Below, one piece after another: positions 1 through 9,153 of a DNA stretch of 64,000 bases. The notes below the pieces were generated by a model. That model was not told the origin of the DNA. It was given only the letters and a program-made list of their open reading frames with translations, and searched no databases. The first letter of the stretch is position 1. Every line of letters begins with the position of its first letter. A program made the position numbers and the translations under genes. This DNA comes from an uncultured Blastocatellia bacterium. GTDB lineage: Bacteria; Acidobacteriota; Blastocatellia; Pyrinomonadales; Pyrinomonadaceae. The stretch spans positions 5,830-69,829 of the forward strand of contig CAMLLD010000026.1 of the NCBI GenBank assembly GCA_946480785.1, read 5' to 3'.

Positions 1-1720
1 CTTTCACTTTCACGCGTCCGGTGGTTGCAACCAGCACCCGGCCTTCGCCACGTTCGCCGAGCGCGAGGCCCGGGCGCAGCGAGATCACGCCTGCAACGCG
101 GCTGTCGTAAGACTGGTTCGAGGCTACGACCTGGTTTGATTTGCTGGAGTCGAGAACTACAACTGTGCCTGCGGCGAGGTCCTGTGGAGAGTCAACCCAT
201 TCGGCCATGTCCTGGTACTTCGCATTGATGTTGCCGCCGACGTCGATATTGCCCGTTACCTTGATGTTTCCGGTGACGTGCAGCTTCTCGGTCGGACTCG
301 GCGTAGCGACGCCGACATTGCCGGTGGCGTAGTTGATCGTCGTACCACTCGTGGCCCATTGGCTGCCGACGACGGGCGAACCGCTTATCGTGAGCCCGGT
401 CGCGTTGACTGTGCCGTTAACGTCGAGCTTCGTTGTCGGCGAAGCGACGCCGATGCCTACATTGCCGGTGCCGTAGTTGATCGTCGTACCGCTGGTGGTC
501 CATTGCGAACTTCCGACCTGCGACCACGCAGTCTTGCAATCACCCGCAATGCACAATCCGCCGGATGTGTTGAGCTGGCCGCCTTGCACGTCGAGCCGAT
601 AAGCGGGCGACGTCGTGCCGAGACCGAGAGAGCCCGTTTGCGTCAGTGTTAAGCGAGCTGTGGTTCCAGGTGAGTCCCAGAACTGCAAGGCATCGGAACC
701 GGTGGCATTGTTCACGAGATACCACTTATTTACTCCATTCACCGCCAGCGTGACGTTTGGGTTAAAGCCGGTGGCGGAATCAATGATGATGCCCCCGTTC
801 GTGTTATCTGTTTTCTTGAAACGGGCGACGTACTGGCTGGCGGCTACGACGTCGAATTTATAGCCCGGGGTGGTGGTGCCGATGCCGACGTTTCCCGCCG
901 AAGTGATGCGCATGCGCTCAGCGAGCGTTCCGGTGAGCATCGTGTTGAATGCGAGTACCCCGGAGTTGAGTGCGCCATCGGTAGACGTACCGATCGTAGT
1001 AAGCCGCTTCTCGTTGCCATCGGCGATGTTGCTGTTCGCGAAAGAGATCACGCCGATGGGGTTGTTTGCACTGGTGAGATTCTTGCTGAGAACCAGACTG
1101 GCGAGCGGGACGATATTTGCGGTCGCGGTCCCGTAACCGAGTTCCATGACCACGTTGTTCTGCGAGCTGTAGCCCGAGTACAACTCCGTCTTGGTGCTGA
1201 TGCTGCCCGCGAGAAAATTGCCGGAAGTGACCAGTCTTTCTTGCGGACTCGTCGTGCCGATGCCGACGTTACCGGCGGCGTTGACGGTCATGCGAGCTGT
1301 GGGCGTAAACGGGCTGCCGGTCGAGATTCCATTGTTGGCATAGAAAGTTACGCTGCCAACGTTCATCTCGATCATGCTGGCGGAGAGCGACTTCGCAATC
1401 CAGCCACTGTTGTAGGCCGCGCCGGCGGATAGAACAGCATGGGATGGTCCACCACTGTAGAGATAACCGCCGCTATCGGCGGCGCCCATCCCGAAGCGAA
1501 CCTGCGCCCGATCCAAGGCGTTGGTGATGTCGAATTTGTAATTTGGACTAGTCGTGCCGACGCCGACGTTGTTTGAGTTGGTATTCGAGATGTTGCCGTT
1601 AACATCGGGCGCGGTCCATTGCGCTTTGGCCACCGCGGGCTGTGATAGAAATAACGCCATGAAGAACACCGCGCACACGAGGAGGGCAAGCGCCTTATGC
1701 GCCTTTGAGATCGTTTCCAT
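1..1720 (-). CDS. Secreted modular protein with NVGIGTTSP repeats (C-terminus beyond window)
   Basis: An uninterrupted frame of 573 codons starts with ATG at 1720 behind a GGAG box and runs off the left edge. Residues 1-33 are a Sec signal peptide (hydrophobic LALLVCAVFFMALFL, then AVAKA). The body repeats the motif NVG(I/V)GTTSP about every 60-110 residues, each copy followed by a (Y/E)(K/R)(F/L)(D/V)-type strand. Degenerate copies include SLGLGTTSP and NVGIGVASP, and two near-identical SQWxTSGTTINYxTGNVG units lie near the visible end. The last visible part has MAEWVDSP, GTVVVLD and RVAGVIS. Such repeats are known from phage tail-fibre-like and bacterial surface proteins, often ending in an intramolecular chaperone domain. 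Here that end is out of view. It is probably a secreted beta-rich fibre or surface protein; its binding partner is unknown. No phage genes adjoin it. Confidence 0.85.
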   Translation of the reverse strand, partial: METISKAHKALALLVCAVFFMALFLSQPAVAKAQWTAPDVNGNISNTNSNNVGVGTTSPNYKFDITNALDRAQVRFGMGAADSGGYLYSGGPSHAVLSAGAAYNSGWIAKSLSASMIEMNVGSVTFYANNGISTGSPFTPTARMTVNAAGNVGIGTTSPQERLVTSGNFLAGSISTKTELYSGYSSQNNVVMELGYGTATANIVPLASLVLSKNLTSANNPIGVISFANSNIADGNEKRLTTIGTSTDGALNSGVLAFNTMLTGTLAERMRITSAGNVGIGTTTPGYKFDVVAASQYVARFKKTDNTNGGIIIDSATGFNPNVTLAVNGVNKWYLVNNATGSDALQFWDSPGTTARLTLTQTGSLGLGTTSPAYRLDVQGGQLNTSGGLCIAGDCKTAWSQVGSSQWTTSGTTINYGTGNVGIGVASPTTKLDVNGTVNATGLTISGSPVVGSQWATSGTTINYATGNVGVATPSPTEKLHVTGNIKVTGNIDVGGNINAKYQDMAEWVDSPQDLAAGTVVVLDSSKSNQVVASNQSYDSRVAGVISLRPGLALGERGEGRVLVATTGRVKVK

Positions 1721-2082
1721 GTCTGTCTCCTAAAGAGTTGTCTGCAAAAAAGACTTAGGCCGGTGAGCCTGGTCTTCAGCGCAAGTATCCTGAACTGTTT
1801 CCGTAGCTAAAAAGTTTGCTCTGGGCTAATACGGAAAGCCCGATTTGGGGAGTAAGAGGATGAACCCTTGGCTCGTTCTGGCCCTAATTCGTTGGACCAC
1901 TGTTGCCGATGTTGGACCACCTTGAGATGAGAACGAGGCGCATCATAGAGTGCTCGATTTCGGCTGTCAACAAAATTCTCAATTAATTGATCGACATCCG
2001 ATCTCTCGCTTTGTTATCCATATGTATCTGTGCTACGAATGCGACTCGTGGAGTGAATTGCTAACAGCGACTAAGCACACCG
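1721..2082. promoter_or_regulatory. Divergent intergenic region with a 12-bp palindrome
   Basis: This 362-base gap separates the fibre-like gene from the channel gene and must hold both promoters. It contains a perfect 12-base palindrome TCAATTAATTGA at 1979-1990 in an AT-rich stretch, and two copies of GTTGGACCAC at about 1892 and 1911. No convincing -35/-10 pair was found. The palindrome is a possible operator by position only. Confidence 0.3.
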
Positions 2083-2655
2083 ATGACTACCGGACGAGTT
2101 GAAGCATTCAGCGATGGCGTGATCGCGATCATCATCACGATCATGGTCCTGGAGCTGCGGCCGCCTCATGAAGCCACGCTCGCGGGCTTGCGCCCGTTGC
2201 TGCCGGTGCTCCTCAGTTACGTGATGAGCTACATCTATATTGGAATCTACTGGAACAATCATCATCACTTGCTGCATGCCGCACAACATGTAGACGGTCG
2301 CTGCCTTTGGGCCAACCTGCATCTGCTGTTCTGGTTGTCGTTGATTCCGTTTGTGACGGCGTGGATGGGTGAGAACCATTTCACGACGTGGCCCGTCGCG
2401 CTTTATGGCGGTGTGTTGCTGTTGAGCGGGATCGCTTACTACATCCTCGTGCGCGCGCTACTCGCCTCACAGGGAAATGACCTGCTCGCCGCCGCGCTCG
2501 GCTCAGACTTCAAAGGCAAGATCTCGATCGTAATCTACATGATCGCGATTCCGCTCGCCTTCGTGCGCGCGTGGCTCGCTTTCCTGTTCTACGTCTTCGT
2601 GGCCATCATCTGGCTCATCCCCGACCGCCGCATCGAGCGCAACGTGGTGGAATAA
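2083..2655 (+). CDS. TMEM175/DUF1211-family potassium channel-like membrane protein
   Basis: A 190-residue membrane protein beginning with the family signature RVEAFSDGVIAI (residues 5-16) in the first helix. The RxxxFSDG motif defines TMEM175/DUF1211 proteins, where the first helix lines a potassium-selective pore; bacterial members assemble as tetramers. Several more hydrophobic helices follow, including LLPVLLSYVMSYIYIGIYW and a His-rich HHHLLHAA stretch typical of the family. Length is close to a single six-helix bacterial repeat. The ATG at 2083 precedes the signature by four residues, which supports the start. The TonB receptor begins 46 bases downstream, so cotranscription is possible but a functional link is not evident. 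Confidence 0.85.
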   Translation: MTTGRVEAFSDGVIAIIITIMVLELRPPHEATLAGLRPLLPVLLSYVMSYIYIGIYWNNHHHLLHAAQHVDGRCLWANLHLLFWLSLIPFVTAWMGENHFTTWPVALYGGVLLLSGIAYYILVRALLASQGNDLLAAALGSDFKGKISIVIYMIAIPLAFVRAWLAFLFYVFVAIIWLIPDRRIERNVVE

Positions 2656-2701
2656 ATCTTCCGCTTTGTTATCGGCGTGAAGTTGTGCTACCAAATGCGC
2701 C

Positions 2702-5164
2702 ATGTTAAGCGCAGTACTATTGGCACTTCTGTTTTTAACTCCCCAGGGTGGCAGCATCAAAGGAAAAGTTGTTGCCGATATTCCGGAACAACGCAAAGCT
2801 CTTCCGGGTGTCGTCGTTACGCTGAGCGGCGATCGCCTCGGCGATAAGAAACTTCAGAGCGTCACGGATTCCGACGGACAGTTTGATTTCACCGGGCTTA
2901 TCGCCGGCGATTACACCGTCACCGTCGAGTTCTCCGGTTTCAAGAAGTACGAACAGAAACTCAGCGTGCAGATCGAGGCGACGGTCGAACACAACGTACT
3001 GTTGCAACCAGTGCCGCTGAGTGAGTCCGTAACAGTCACCGACGATCCGCGCGATCCGGTCCGAACAGAATCCTCAACGCCTTCCGTTCTTACGACGCAA
3101 GCGCTGCGCGACGCGCCGCTGATCGATCAGAAGTTTCAGGACGCGCTGCCGTTGTTGCCGGGCGTAGTGCGTGGACCGGACGGCAATCTCAACATTAAAG
3201 GCACGCGCCCGACGCAGAGCGGTATTCTGGTTTCGAGTCTCAACGTTACCGATCCGGTGACGGGCGCGCCCGCGATCGAGTTGCCGCTCGAAGCGGTCGA
3301 CACGGTGCAGGTCTACTCGAATCCGTATTCGGCGGAGTTTGGCAGGTTCACCGGCGCGGTCACGACGATCGAAACGCGTTCGGGCAGCAACGACTGGCGC
3401 TATCTCGTCACCGGCACACTCCCGCGGCCGCGCTGGCGCGACGGCAAGATCTTCGGCATCGGCGCGGCGACGCCACGCGTCGCGGTCGGTGGTCCGATCA
3501 AGAAAGACAAGCTGTTCTTTTTCCAGAGCGTCGAATATCGCTTTGTGCGCAACGAGGTTCCGAGCCTTAAAGCACTCAACGAATCACAACGCGACATCAA
3601 GCGCGAAAGCTTCGACTCGTTCTCGCGTATCGATTACGTCGTCAACCCAAACAATCGCTTGACCGGCAGCTTCTCGTTGTTTCCGCAGAAGTTTGATTTC
3701 TTCAATCTCAACACCTTCAATCCGTCCGACACGACCGCGAACTTTCATCAACGCGGCTGGTTTCTCGCGCTCAACGAACAGGCGACTTTTCAATCAGGCG
3801 CGCTGCTGCAATCGAGCTTCAGCGCGAAACAGTTTGACGGCGACATCTTCGGCAACAGCGTCGCGCCTTATCTGATCGCGCCCGATCGCAATTTCGGCGG
3901 CTGGTTCGATCGACAGCATCGCGACAGCCGCCGTTACGAGCTACTCGAGAGCTATAACTTCCGCCCGCAGTCGTGGCACGGCTCGCATGCCTTCAAAGCC
4001 GGACTCAACTTCAGTCACACGTCTTTCACGGGAACCGATCGCAGCAACCCGGTCACGATCCTGCGCGCGAACGGCACGCGCTATCAGTTGATCGATTTCA
4101 CCGGCGCAGGTGTGCTCGAACAAAAACAGAACGAGTTCTCCGCTTTTCTGCAGGACAAATGGATCGTAAACAAGCGAGTCGTGCTCGATCTGGGCTTGCG
4201 TTACGATCGCGATCAGCTCGGTGAGGAAAACAATCTCGCGCCGCGACTCGGCGTCGTAATCGCGCCGACAGATTCCGGCCGTACGATCGTGCGCGGCGGC
4301 ATCGGAATTTTCTACGACAAGATTCCGCTGAACGTCGGCGCGTTCGAACAGTATCAGGATCTCGTGGTCACGACTTTCGCAAACAACGGTACCACCGTCG
4401 TCGATGGTCCACGCACTTTCCGCAACACTGCGCCGGACGATCTGAAAAACCCCTACAGTCTCGCGTGGAACTTGCAGGTGGACCACGAGCTAAACAATCA
4501 CCTGCTGCTGCGGCTCGGTTACGAAGAGCGCAGTACGCGCCGTGATTTCGTGCTCCAACCGATTGCTAACCAGTCCACGCCGGCTGACGGCTTGCTTTTC
4601 CTGGAGAACTCGGGAAGATCGCGTTATCGCGAACTGCAGGCGGTCGCGCGCTTCCGTTTTCAGGAAAGTCGCAACATCTATTTGTCGTACGTGCGCTCGC
4701 AATCGCTCGGCAATCTGAATGACTTCAACACCTACTTTGGCAATCAGAAGCACCCGGTGATTCGTCCGGACGAGTACGGCAAACAGCCTTACGACGTGCC
4801 GAACCGGCTGCTGTTCTGGGGCGACTTCGGTTTGCCGTTTGATATCGTCGCGACACCGGTGTTGGATTGGCGCAGCGGTTTTCCGTTTTCGTTGCTGAAC
4901 GAGCAGCAGGACTTTGTTGGACCACGTAACGAGGGCGGTCGTTATCCGCAACTGATGACGCTCGATCTGCTGGTGACGAAAGGTCTTTCGATTCCGTTTC
5001 GCGGCAAGAAATACAAAGGCCGCGCGGGCTTTACGATCTTCAACATCACGAACCACTGGAACCCGCGCGACGTGCAGAACAACCTGGACGCCGCGCAGTT
5101 CGGCACGTTTTATAACAGCGCGGATCGTAGTGTGAGATTGAAGTTCGAGTTTGTGAAGTATTGA
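2702..5164 (+). CDS. TonB-dependent receptor, Oar-like, with carboxypeptidase-regulatory-like domain
   Basis: An 820-residue outer-membrane protein. A short signal sequence (MLSAVLLALLFLTPQ) is followed at about residues 18-100 by a beta-sandwich like the carboxypeptidase regulatory domain (SIKGKVV, GVVVTLSG, DGQFDFTGLIAGDYTVTV). A plug domain (about 115-225; LPGVV, NIKGTRPTQSG, VQVYSNPYSAEFG) and a long beta-barrel ending in FEFVKY with a C-terminal aromatic follow. Such Oar-like receptors are abundant in Acidobacteria and are thought to take up large organic ligands or act in secretion. The ligand here is unknown. The CocE-like hydrolase starts 29 bases downstream, so the receptor may supply its peptide or ester substrates (inference). 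The ATG at 2702 starts directly with the signal peptide. Confidence 0.85.
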   Translation: MLSAVLLALLFLTPQGGSIKGKVVADIPEQRKALPGVVVTLSGDRLGDKKLQSVTDSDGQFDFTGLIAGDYTVTVEFSGFKKYEQKLSVQIEATVEHNVLLQPVPLSESVTVTDDPRDPVRTESSTPSVLTTQALRDAPLIDQKFQDALPLLPGVVRGPDGNLNIKGTRPTQSGILVSSLNVTDPVTGAPAIELPLEAVDTVQVYSNPYSAEFGRFTGAVTTIETRSGSNDWRYLVTGTLPRPRWRDGKIFGIGAATPRVAVGGPIKKDKLFFFQSVEYRFVRNEVPSLKALNESQRDIKRESFDSFSRIDYVVNPNNRLTGSFSLFPQKFDFFNLNTFNPSDTTANFHQRGWFLALNEQATFQSGALLQSSFSAKQFDGDIFGNSVAPYLIAPDRNFGGWFDRQHRDSRRYELLESYNFRPQSWHGSHAFKAGLNFSHTSFTGTDRSNPVTILRANGTRYQLIDFTGAGVLEQKQNEFSAFLQDKWIVNKRVVLDLGLRYDRDQLGEENNLAPRLGVVIAPTDSGRTIVRGGIGIFYDKIPLNVGAFEQYQDLVVTTFANNGTTVVDGPRTFRNTAPDDLKNPYSLAWNLQVDHELNNHLLLRLGYEERSTRRDFVLQPIANQSTPADGLLFLENSGRSRYRELQAVARFRFQESRNIYLSYVRSQSLGNLNDFNTYFGNQKHPVIRPDEYGKQPYDVPNRLLFWGDFGLPFDIVATPVLDWRSGFPFSLLNEQQDFVGPRNEGGRYPQLMTLDLLVTKGLSIPFRGKKYKGRAGFTIFNITNHWNPRDVQNNLDAAQFGTFYNSADRSVRLKFEFVKY

Positions 5165-5193
5165 TTTAAAATCCTTTTCCTTCGGAGTTACGC

Positions 5194-7086
5194 ATGCGAA
5201 CTCTTCTAGTTCTACTTTTACTGTCTTCAACAATCCTGGCCCAAACACTTCCAAACGAAACACCTTCAACCTTCAACCCGACTAACGCCGGCTTCAACTA
5301 CACCCGCCGCGAAGTGATGATACCGATGCGCGACGGCGTCAAGCTGCACACCGTCATCCTCGTGCCCAAGGGCGCACGCAACGCGCCGATCCTCCTGACG
5401 CGCACGCCTTACAACGCCGACGAGCTGACGACTCACGTGAACAGCTCGCAGCTCGGCCCTGCTTTGTACGGCTACGACAACGCCACCGACGTGATCGTCG
5501 AAGGCGGTTACATCCGCGTCATTCAGGACATTCGCGGCAAGTACGGCTCGGAAGGCGACTACGTGATGAACCGCCCACTGCATGGTCCACAAAATCCGAC
5601 GAACGTGGACCACGCCACCGACACGTACGACACGATCGACTGGCTCGTCAAAAACATTCCCGAGAGCAACGGGCGCGTCGGCATTCTCGGCATCTCCTAC
5701 GATGGTTTTCTGCCGCTGATGGCGCTCATCAATCCGCATCCCGCGTTGAAAGTCTCAGTGCCGATGAATCCGATGGTCGACGGCTGGCGCGGCGACGACT
5801 GGTTTCACTGGGGCGCGTTTCGCCAGCAGGGCATGAGCTACATCTACGATCAGCAAGCTACGCGCGCGAACGACATCACGTGGTGGACCAGCCACGCCGA
5901 CGATTACGACATGTTTATGGAAGCAGGCTCGGCCGGCGAGCTCGGTCGCCGCCGCGGACTCGAACAAGTCGGCTTCTGGCGCAAGCTGCTCGAGCATCCG
6001 AGTTACGACGCTTACTGGCGCGATCAGGCCGTCGACAAGATTCTCGCGACGCAGCCGTTAAAGGTGCCGGTGCTGCTGGTCCATAGTCTGTGGGACCAGG
6101 AAGACATCTACGGCGACATCGCGGTTTACAAAGCCATCGAGCCGAAAGACACCAACAACGACAAGGTGTTTCTGGTGCTCGGCCCGTGGCATCACGGCCA
6201 GGAGATTCGCGAAGGCAGCGCGCTCGGCGCGATCAAATTTAATAGTGACACCGCCCTCACGTTTCGGCGTGAAATACTGCGGCCGTTTCTCGATCAGTAT
6301 TTGAAAGAAGGCGCGCCGAAGGCGAACATCGCGCCCGTTACTGCGTTCGAAACGGGCACGAACACGTGGCACAAACTGTCTTCGTGGCCGGCGGGTTGCG
6401 AAAAAGGCTGCGCGGTCAAACCGACGCCGCTTTATCTAACGGGCGGTTTGAAAGCGAGCTTCACGCAAAGCTCGCAAGCGCCGGGCTATGAGGAGTACAT
6501 TTCCGATCCCGCGAAGCCGGTACCGTTTCGCGCGCGGCCGATCGACAACGCGAGCTGGTCGCGCTGGCTCGCGGACGATCAGCGCGAGATGTCGGGACGT
6601 CCGGACGTGCTCGTGTTCACTTCCGACGTGTTGACCGAGCCGGTGAAGATCAGTGGCGAGCCGATCGCGAACCTGATCGCTTCGACGAGCGGCACTGATT
6701 CCGATTGGGTCGTGAAGTTGATCGACCTGTATCCCGATCAGGTTGCCGGGCAGCCGAACATGGGTGGTTATCAGTTGATGATCTCGGCGGACGTGTTTCG
6801 CGGTCGTTATCGCGAGAGCCTCGAGGTGGCGAAACCGATCGCCGCCAACACGCCGCTGCTTTATCGCTTTGGCTTGCCGACGGCGAACCACGTATTTCTG
6901 CCCGGGCATCGCATCATGGTCCAGATTCAGAGCTCGTGGTTCCCGCTCACCGATCGCAACCCGCAGACGTTCGTGCCGAACATCTTCTGGGCGAAGCCCG
7001 AGGATTATCAAAAGGCCACGCAAAGGATTTACAACGCTGCCGGGCAGGCCAGCTTTGTCGAACTCCCACTCGTTACGAAACCGTGA
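5194..7086 (+). CDS. CocE/NonD-family secreted hydrolase (X-Pro dipeptidyl-peptidase S15-like)
   Basis: A 630-residue alpha/beta hydrolase with a Sec signal (MRTLLVLLLLSSTILAQ). The nucleophile elbow GISYDG puts the catalytic Ser at residue 168. The acid is expected in HSLWDQED and the His in GPWHHGQ. The N-terminal RDGVKLHTVILVPKG and QDIRGKYGSEGDY are typical of CocE/S15 enzymes, and the C-terminal third has the jelly-roll seen in the family (PVKISGEPIANL, ending near SWFPLTDRNPQTF). Members hydrolyse acyl esters, amides or Xaa-Pro dipeptides; substrate cannot be read from sequence. It probably acts in the periplasm or outside the cell. SD sequence TTCGGAG precedes the ATG. It sits between a TonB receptor and an esterase in the same direction, suggesting an uptake and degradation unit. 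Confidence 0.85.
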   Translation: MRTLLVLLLLSSTILAQTLPNETPSTFNPTNAGFNYTRREVMIPMRDGVKLHTVILVPKGARNAPILLTRTPYNADELTTHVNSSQLGPALYGYDNATDVIVEGGYIRVIQDIRGKYGSEGDYVMNRPLHGPQNPTNVDHATDTYDTIDWLVKNIPESNGRVGILGISYDGFLPLMALINPHPALKVSVPMNPMVDGWRGDDWFHWGAFRQQGMSYIYDQQATRANDITWWTSHADDYDMFMEAGSAGELGRRRGLEQVGFWRKLLEHPSYDAYWRDQAVDKILATQPLKVPVLLVHSLWDQEDIYGDIAVYKAIEPKDTNNDKVFLVLGPWHHGQEIREGSALGAIKFNSDTALTFRREILRPFLDQYLKEGAPKANIAPVTAFETGTNTWHKLSSWPAGCEKGCAVKPTPLYLTGGLKASFTQSSQAPGYEEYISDPAKPVPFRARPIDNASWSRWLADDQREMSGRPDVLVFTSDVLTEPVKISGEPIANLIASTSGTDSDWVVKLIDLYPDQVAGQPNMGGYQLMISADVFRGRYRESLEVAKPIAANTPLLYRFGLPTANHVFLPGHRIMVQIQSSWFPLTDRNPQTFVPNIFWAKPEDYQKATQRIYNAAGQASFVELPLVTKP

Positions 7087-7110
7087 TTGTCTTTGCAAGG
7101 AGCTGTGCAA

Positions 7111-7857
7111 ATGAAACCTTACCTGTTACTCGCGCTCACACTCGTGCTGCTAAGTTTCGCGTCGTCGACTGTGGTCAAAGACGACATCACCAAGGAGCTC
7201 ATCACCTCCAACGGCAAGACGCGCGCTTACTACCTCTACGTTCCTTCCACGCTCAAGCCCGGGACTCCAGCGCCGCTAATCGTGATGCTGCACGGCTCCG
7301 GCCGCACCGGCACCTCGCTCGTCGAGAAATGGAAAGACTACGCGAAGAAGGAAGGCATCATCATCGCGGGGCCCGACTCGACGAACACGCGCGGCTGGGC
7401 GTCGCCCGTTGATGGTCCTGACTACCTGCGCGATCTGGTTGAAGAGCTGAAAGCGAAGTATCCGATCAATCCGCGGCGCGTGTATTTGTTTGGCCACTCG
7501 GCGGGCGCTTGCTTCGCCCTGCACATGTCGTTGATGGAGTCGCAGTATTTTGCGGCGACCGCGATTCACGCGGGGGCGTTGACTGAAGACGAGATGTCGA
7601 TGACGGATCTGGCGAAACGTAAGATTCCGATCTCGATTCAGGTGGGCGACAGCGATCAGTTCTTTCCGCTGAAGCCGGTGCGCGCGACGCGCGATGCGTT
7701 GAAAGCCGCGGGCATTCCAGTCGACCTGATCGAGATACCGAACCACGATCATTGGTACTACGATTCGGCGTCGAAGTTTAATCAAACGGCGTGGGAGTTT
7801 TTGAAGAAGTACGAGCTCGACGCCGATCCCGTTTATCAGAAGTACAACTGGAACTAG
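7111..7857 (+). CDS. Secreted alpha/beta hydrolase, PHB-depolymerase/LpqC-like esterase
   Basis: A 248-residue secreted enzyme. The ATG at 7111 was chosen over an in-frame TTG at 7087 because AAGGAG lies 8 bases upstream and the protein then opens with a signal peptide (KPYLLLALTLVLLSF). The fold shows the oxyanion HGSGRTG (61-67), the elbow GHSAGA with Ser130, a candidate Asp at 180 or 182 in VGDSDQFFP, and His at 212 or 214 in NHDHWYY. This matches polyhydroxybutyrate-depolymerase-like or feruloyl-esterase-like small hydrolases. It lies 24 bases after the CocE-like gene and is probably cotranscribed. The exact substrate is unknown. Confidence 0.8.
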   Translation: MKPYLLLALTLVLLSFASSTVVKDDITKELITSNGKTRAYYLYVPSTLKPGTPAPLIVMLHGSGRTGTSLVEKWKDYAKKEGIIIAGPDSTNTRGWASPVDGPDYLRDLVEELKAKYPINPRRVYLFGHSAGACFALHMSLMESQYFAATAIHAGALTEDEMSMTDLAKRKIPISIQVGDSDQFFPLKPVRATRDALKAAGIPVDLIEIPNHDHWYYDSASKFNQTAWEFLKKYELDADPVYQKYNWN

Positions 7858-7914
7858 GATTTTTACCGACCCGTGTACGCACAGTTTGATCTTCGAGCAC
7901 GGCGGTTCGCCCTT

Positions 7915-8152
7915 GAGCGCCGAAGGCGCGGCCAGAAGGTAGCCAGGGGCAAGCGCGCAGCGCAGCGAGCGCGCCGCCCCTGGATCTCTCAAAACACAGA
8001 TTGAGGCCCAGAGGGCCGACAGAACCTGCGCGCCGCCGCATGGCTGTCGCCCGTTCCGGGCTCACCCGTTTTCGCTAGTGATCCAGGAGCTGCGTGCACC
8101 GCTTCGCGGCGCACTTGCCCCTGGCTACCTTCTGGCCGCGCCTTCGGCGCTC
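7915..8152. repeat. Long inverted repeat: 39-bp perfect arms, about 72 bp with imperfect extension
   Basis: Bases 7915-7953 are the exact reverse complement of 8114-8152 (39 of 39). Homology continues inward imperfectly to 7986 and 8080, where both arms end in a GATCCAGG/CCTGGATC boundary. About 93 bases separate the arms. The repeat is very GC-rich and has no coding potential of its own. It fills most of the gap between the esterase gene and the convergent 8213-8779 gene. It may be a transcription stop or the remains of a small dispersed element. Confidence 0.85.
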
Positions 8153-8212
8153 ACTGTGAGCGATACGATCACGCTTTCGGTGCTCACCGTTAATGTGCTC
8201 GCGCTTTCCACT

Positions 8213-8779
8213 TTAGAGCGACACGACGGCGCCGTCGGGGAAGACGAGGTGATGGACTTTGATCGCCGGCGGCGAGAAGTTTGGATCGATGATTACAGTT
8301 CGCACCTTTCGCGATCGCTGGTTCATGCGCGCCACGTAGCCCGTGTCACCCGCTTGATACAGCAGTAACAAATCGCCCTCGTACTCGAGTGAGTAGACGC
8401 GCTCGATACGTTCTGGCGCGCCTACCTTCAGATAAAAAGACCGCCGCACGCCCGCGTGTGACGTCGCTTCACCCGTCCCGTCGTGCCGCAGGATGTACTT
8501 CGCCATTGACGTCGAGAACAGAAAAAACGTGCGCTCGTTGGCGCTTGCCTCCCCGAAACGTTCGGCCAACACAAACGGCGACTCTTCCGCACGCTGCGCC
8601 CGAACCGTACGTTCACCGCTCGCCGCCAACGAAGACATCGCTGGCAACGAAGACACCGACGACGATGAAGACGCCGGCAACGAAGAGACCGCCCTCAACG
8701 AAGACACCGCCGGCACTGAAGACGCAGACGCCAACACCGCGAGCGCCACCAGCACACACACCACCACAAACTTCTTCAC
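8213..8779 (-). CDS. Small secreted protein with Ser-rich VSSLPA repeats, unknown function
   Basis: A 188-residue protein with a GTG start at 8779 (AAAGGAG nine bases upstream) and a Sec signal (KKFVVVCVLVALAVLAS). Residues about 20-55 are a low-complexity region of VSSLPA-like units (AVSSLRAVSSLPASSSSS), encoded by degenerate tandem repeats at 8625-8735. The remaining part (about 60-188) looks folded: ESPFVLAERF, MAKYILRHDG, YSLEYEGDLLLLYQAGD, then VFPDGAVVSL at the end. I recognise no family. The divergent gene at 8841 shares its promoter region. Confidence 0.65.
   Translation of the reverse strand: MKKFVVVCVLVALAVLASASSVPAVSSLRAVSSLPASSSSSVSSLPAMSSLAASGERTVRAQRAEESPFVLAERFGEASANERTFFLFSTSMAKYILRHDGTGEATSHAGVRRSFYLKVGAPERIERVYSLEYEGDLLLLYQAGDTGYVARMNQRSRKVRTVIIDPNFSPPAIKVHHLVFPDGAVVSL
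8625..8735. repeat. Degenerate tandem repeat inside the Ser-rich gene
   Basis: On the + strand the unit AACGAAGACACCG with variants recurs at roughly 15-21 base spacing (several copies between 8625 and 8735). Read on the minus strand it gives the VSSLPA-type peptide repeats. The units stay in frame, as expected of a coding repeat expanded by slippage. Confidence 0.7.
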
Positions 8780-8840
8780 GACTTGTTTCTCCTTTGGCGG
8801 GGCGGTGAGGTATAGTCAGTTTACTACAGCGAGGAAGTAC

Positions 8841-9146
8841 ATGGACAGACGAAGACTCGAGCAGCTTGAGCAATACGTGCTTGGTTTCTTCCGCACCGCC
8901 GGCCGCTCGCGCATCCCGGCGCAGGAACTGTTCGACAGCACCGCCGAGTTCGCCAACGCCGACATCGTCAGGGCCCTCGAAGACCTCGAGAAGTCGCAAC
9001 GTCTGGTCGTGCGTCACACGACCGAAGGCACTGATTACGTCTCACTAACGCAGCAAGGCGCAGCGTTCCTTGACCTCGCTCAAACAGACTCCGACGAAGG
9101 GTCAGCACTGCCACATCCACCGAAGAGTGCGACCAAAAACAGTTGA
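8841..9146 (+). CDS. Small protein with probable winged-helix fold
   Basis: A 101-residue protein. The ATG at 8841 is preceded by GAGGAAG. An in-frame upstream extension would overlap the divergent gene and was discarded. Helices LEQLEQYVLGFF and QELFDS, then DIVRALEDLEKSQRLVVRH and a strand pair TDYVSLTQQG, have the order of a winged-helix DNA-binding domain, where the segment after DIVRAL would be the wing. The C-terminal 20 residues are polar and probably disordered. It may be a regulator; no target or ligand is evident. The gene is divergent from the Ser-rich secreted protein and is followed 7 bases later by the next gene. Confidence 0.6.
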   Translation: MDRRRLEQLEQYVLGFFRTAGRSRIPAQELFDSTAEFANADIVRALEDLEKSQRLVVRHTTEGTDYVSLTQQGAAFLDLAQTDSDEGSALPHPPKSATKNS

Positions 9147-9153
9147 GCAATTA

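Noticed and set aside
1..1720. Prophage tail-fibre module
   Set aside because: The protein has a Sec signal peptide and no phage genes are near.
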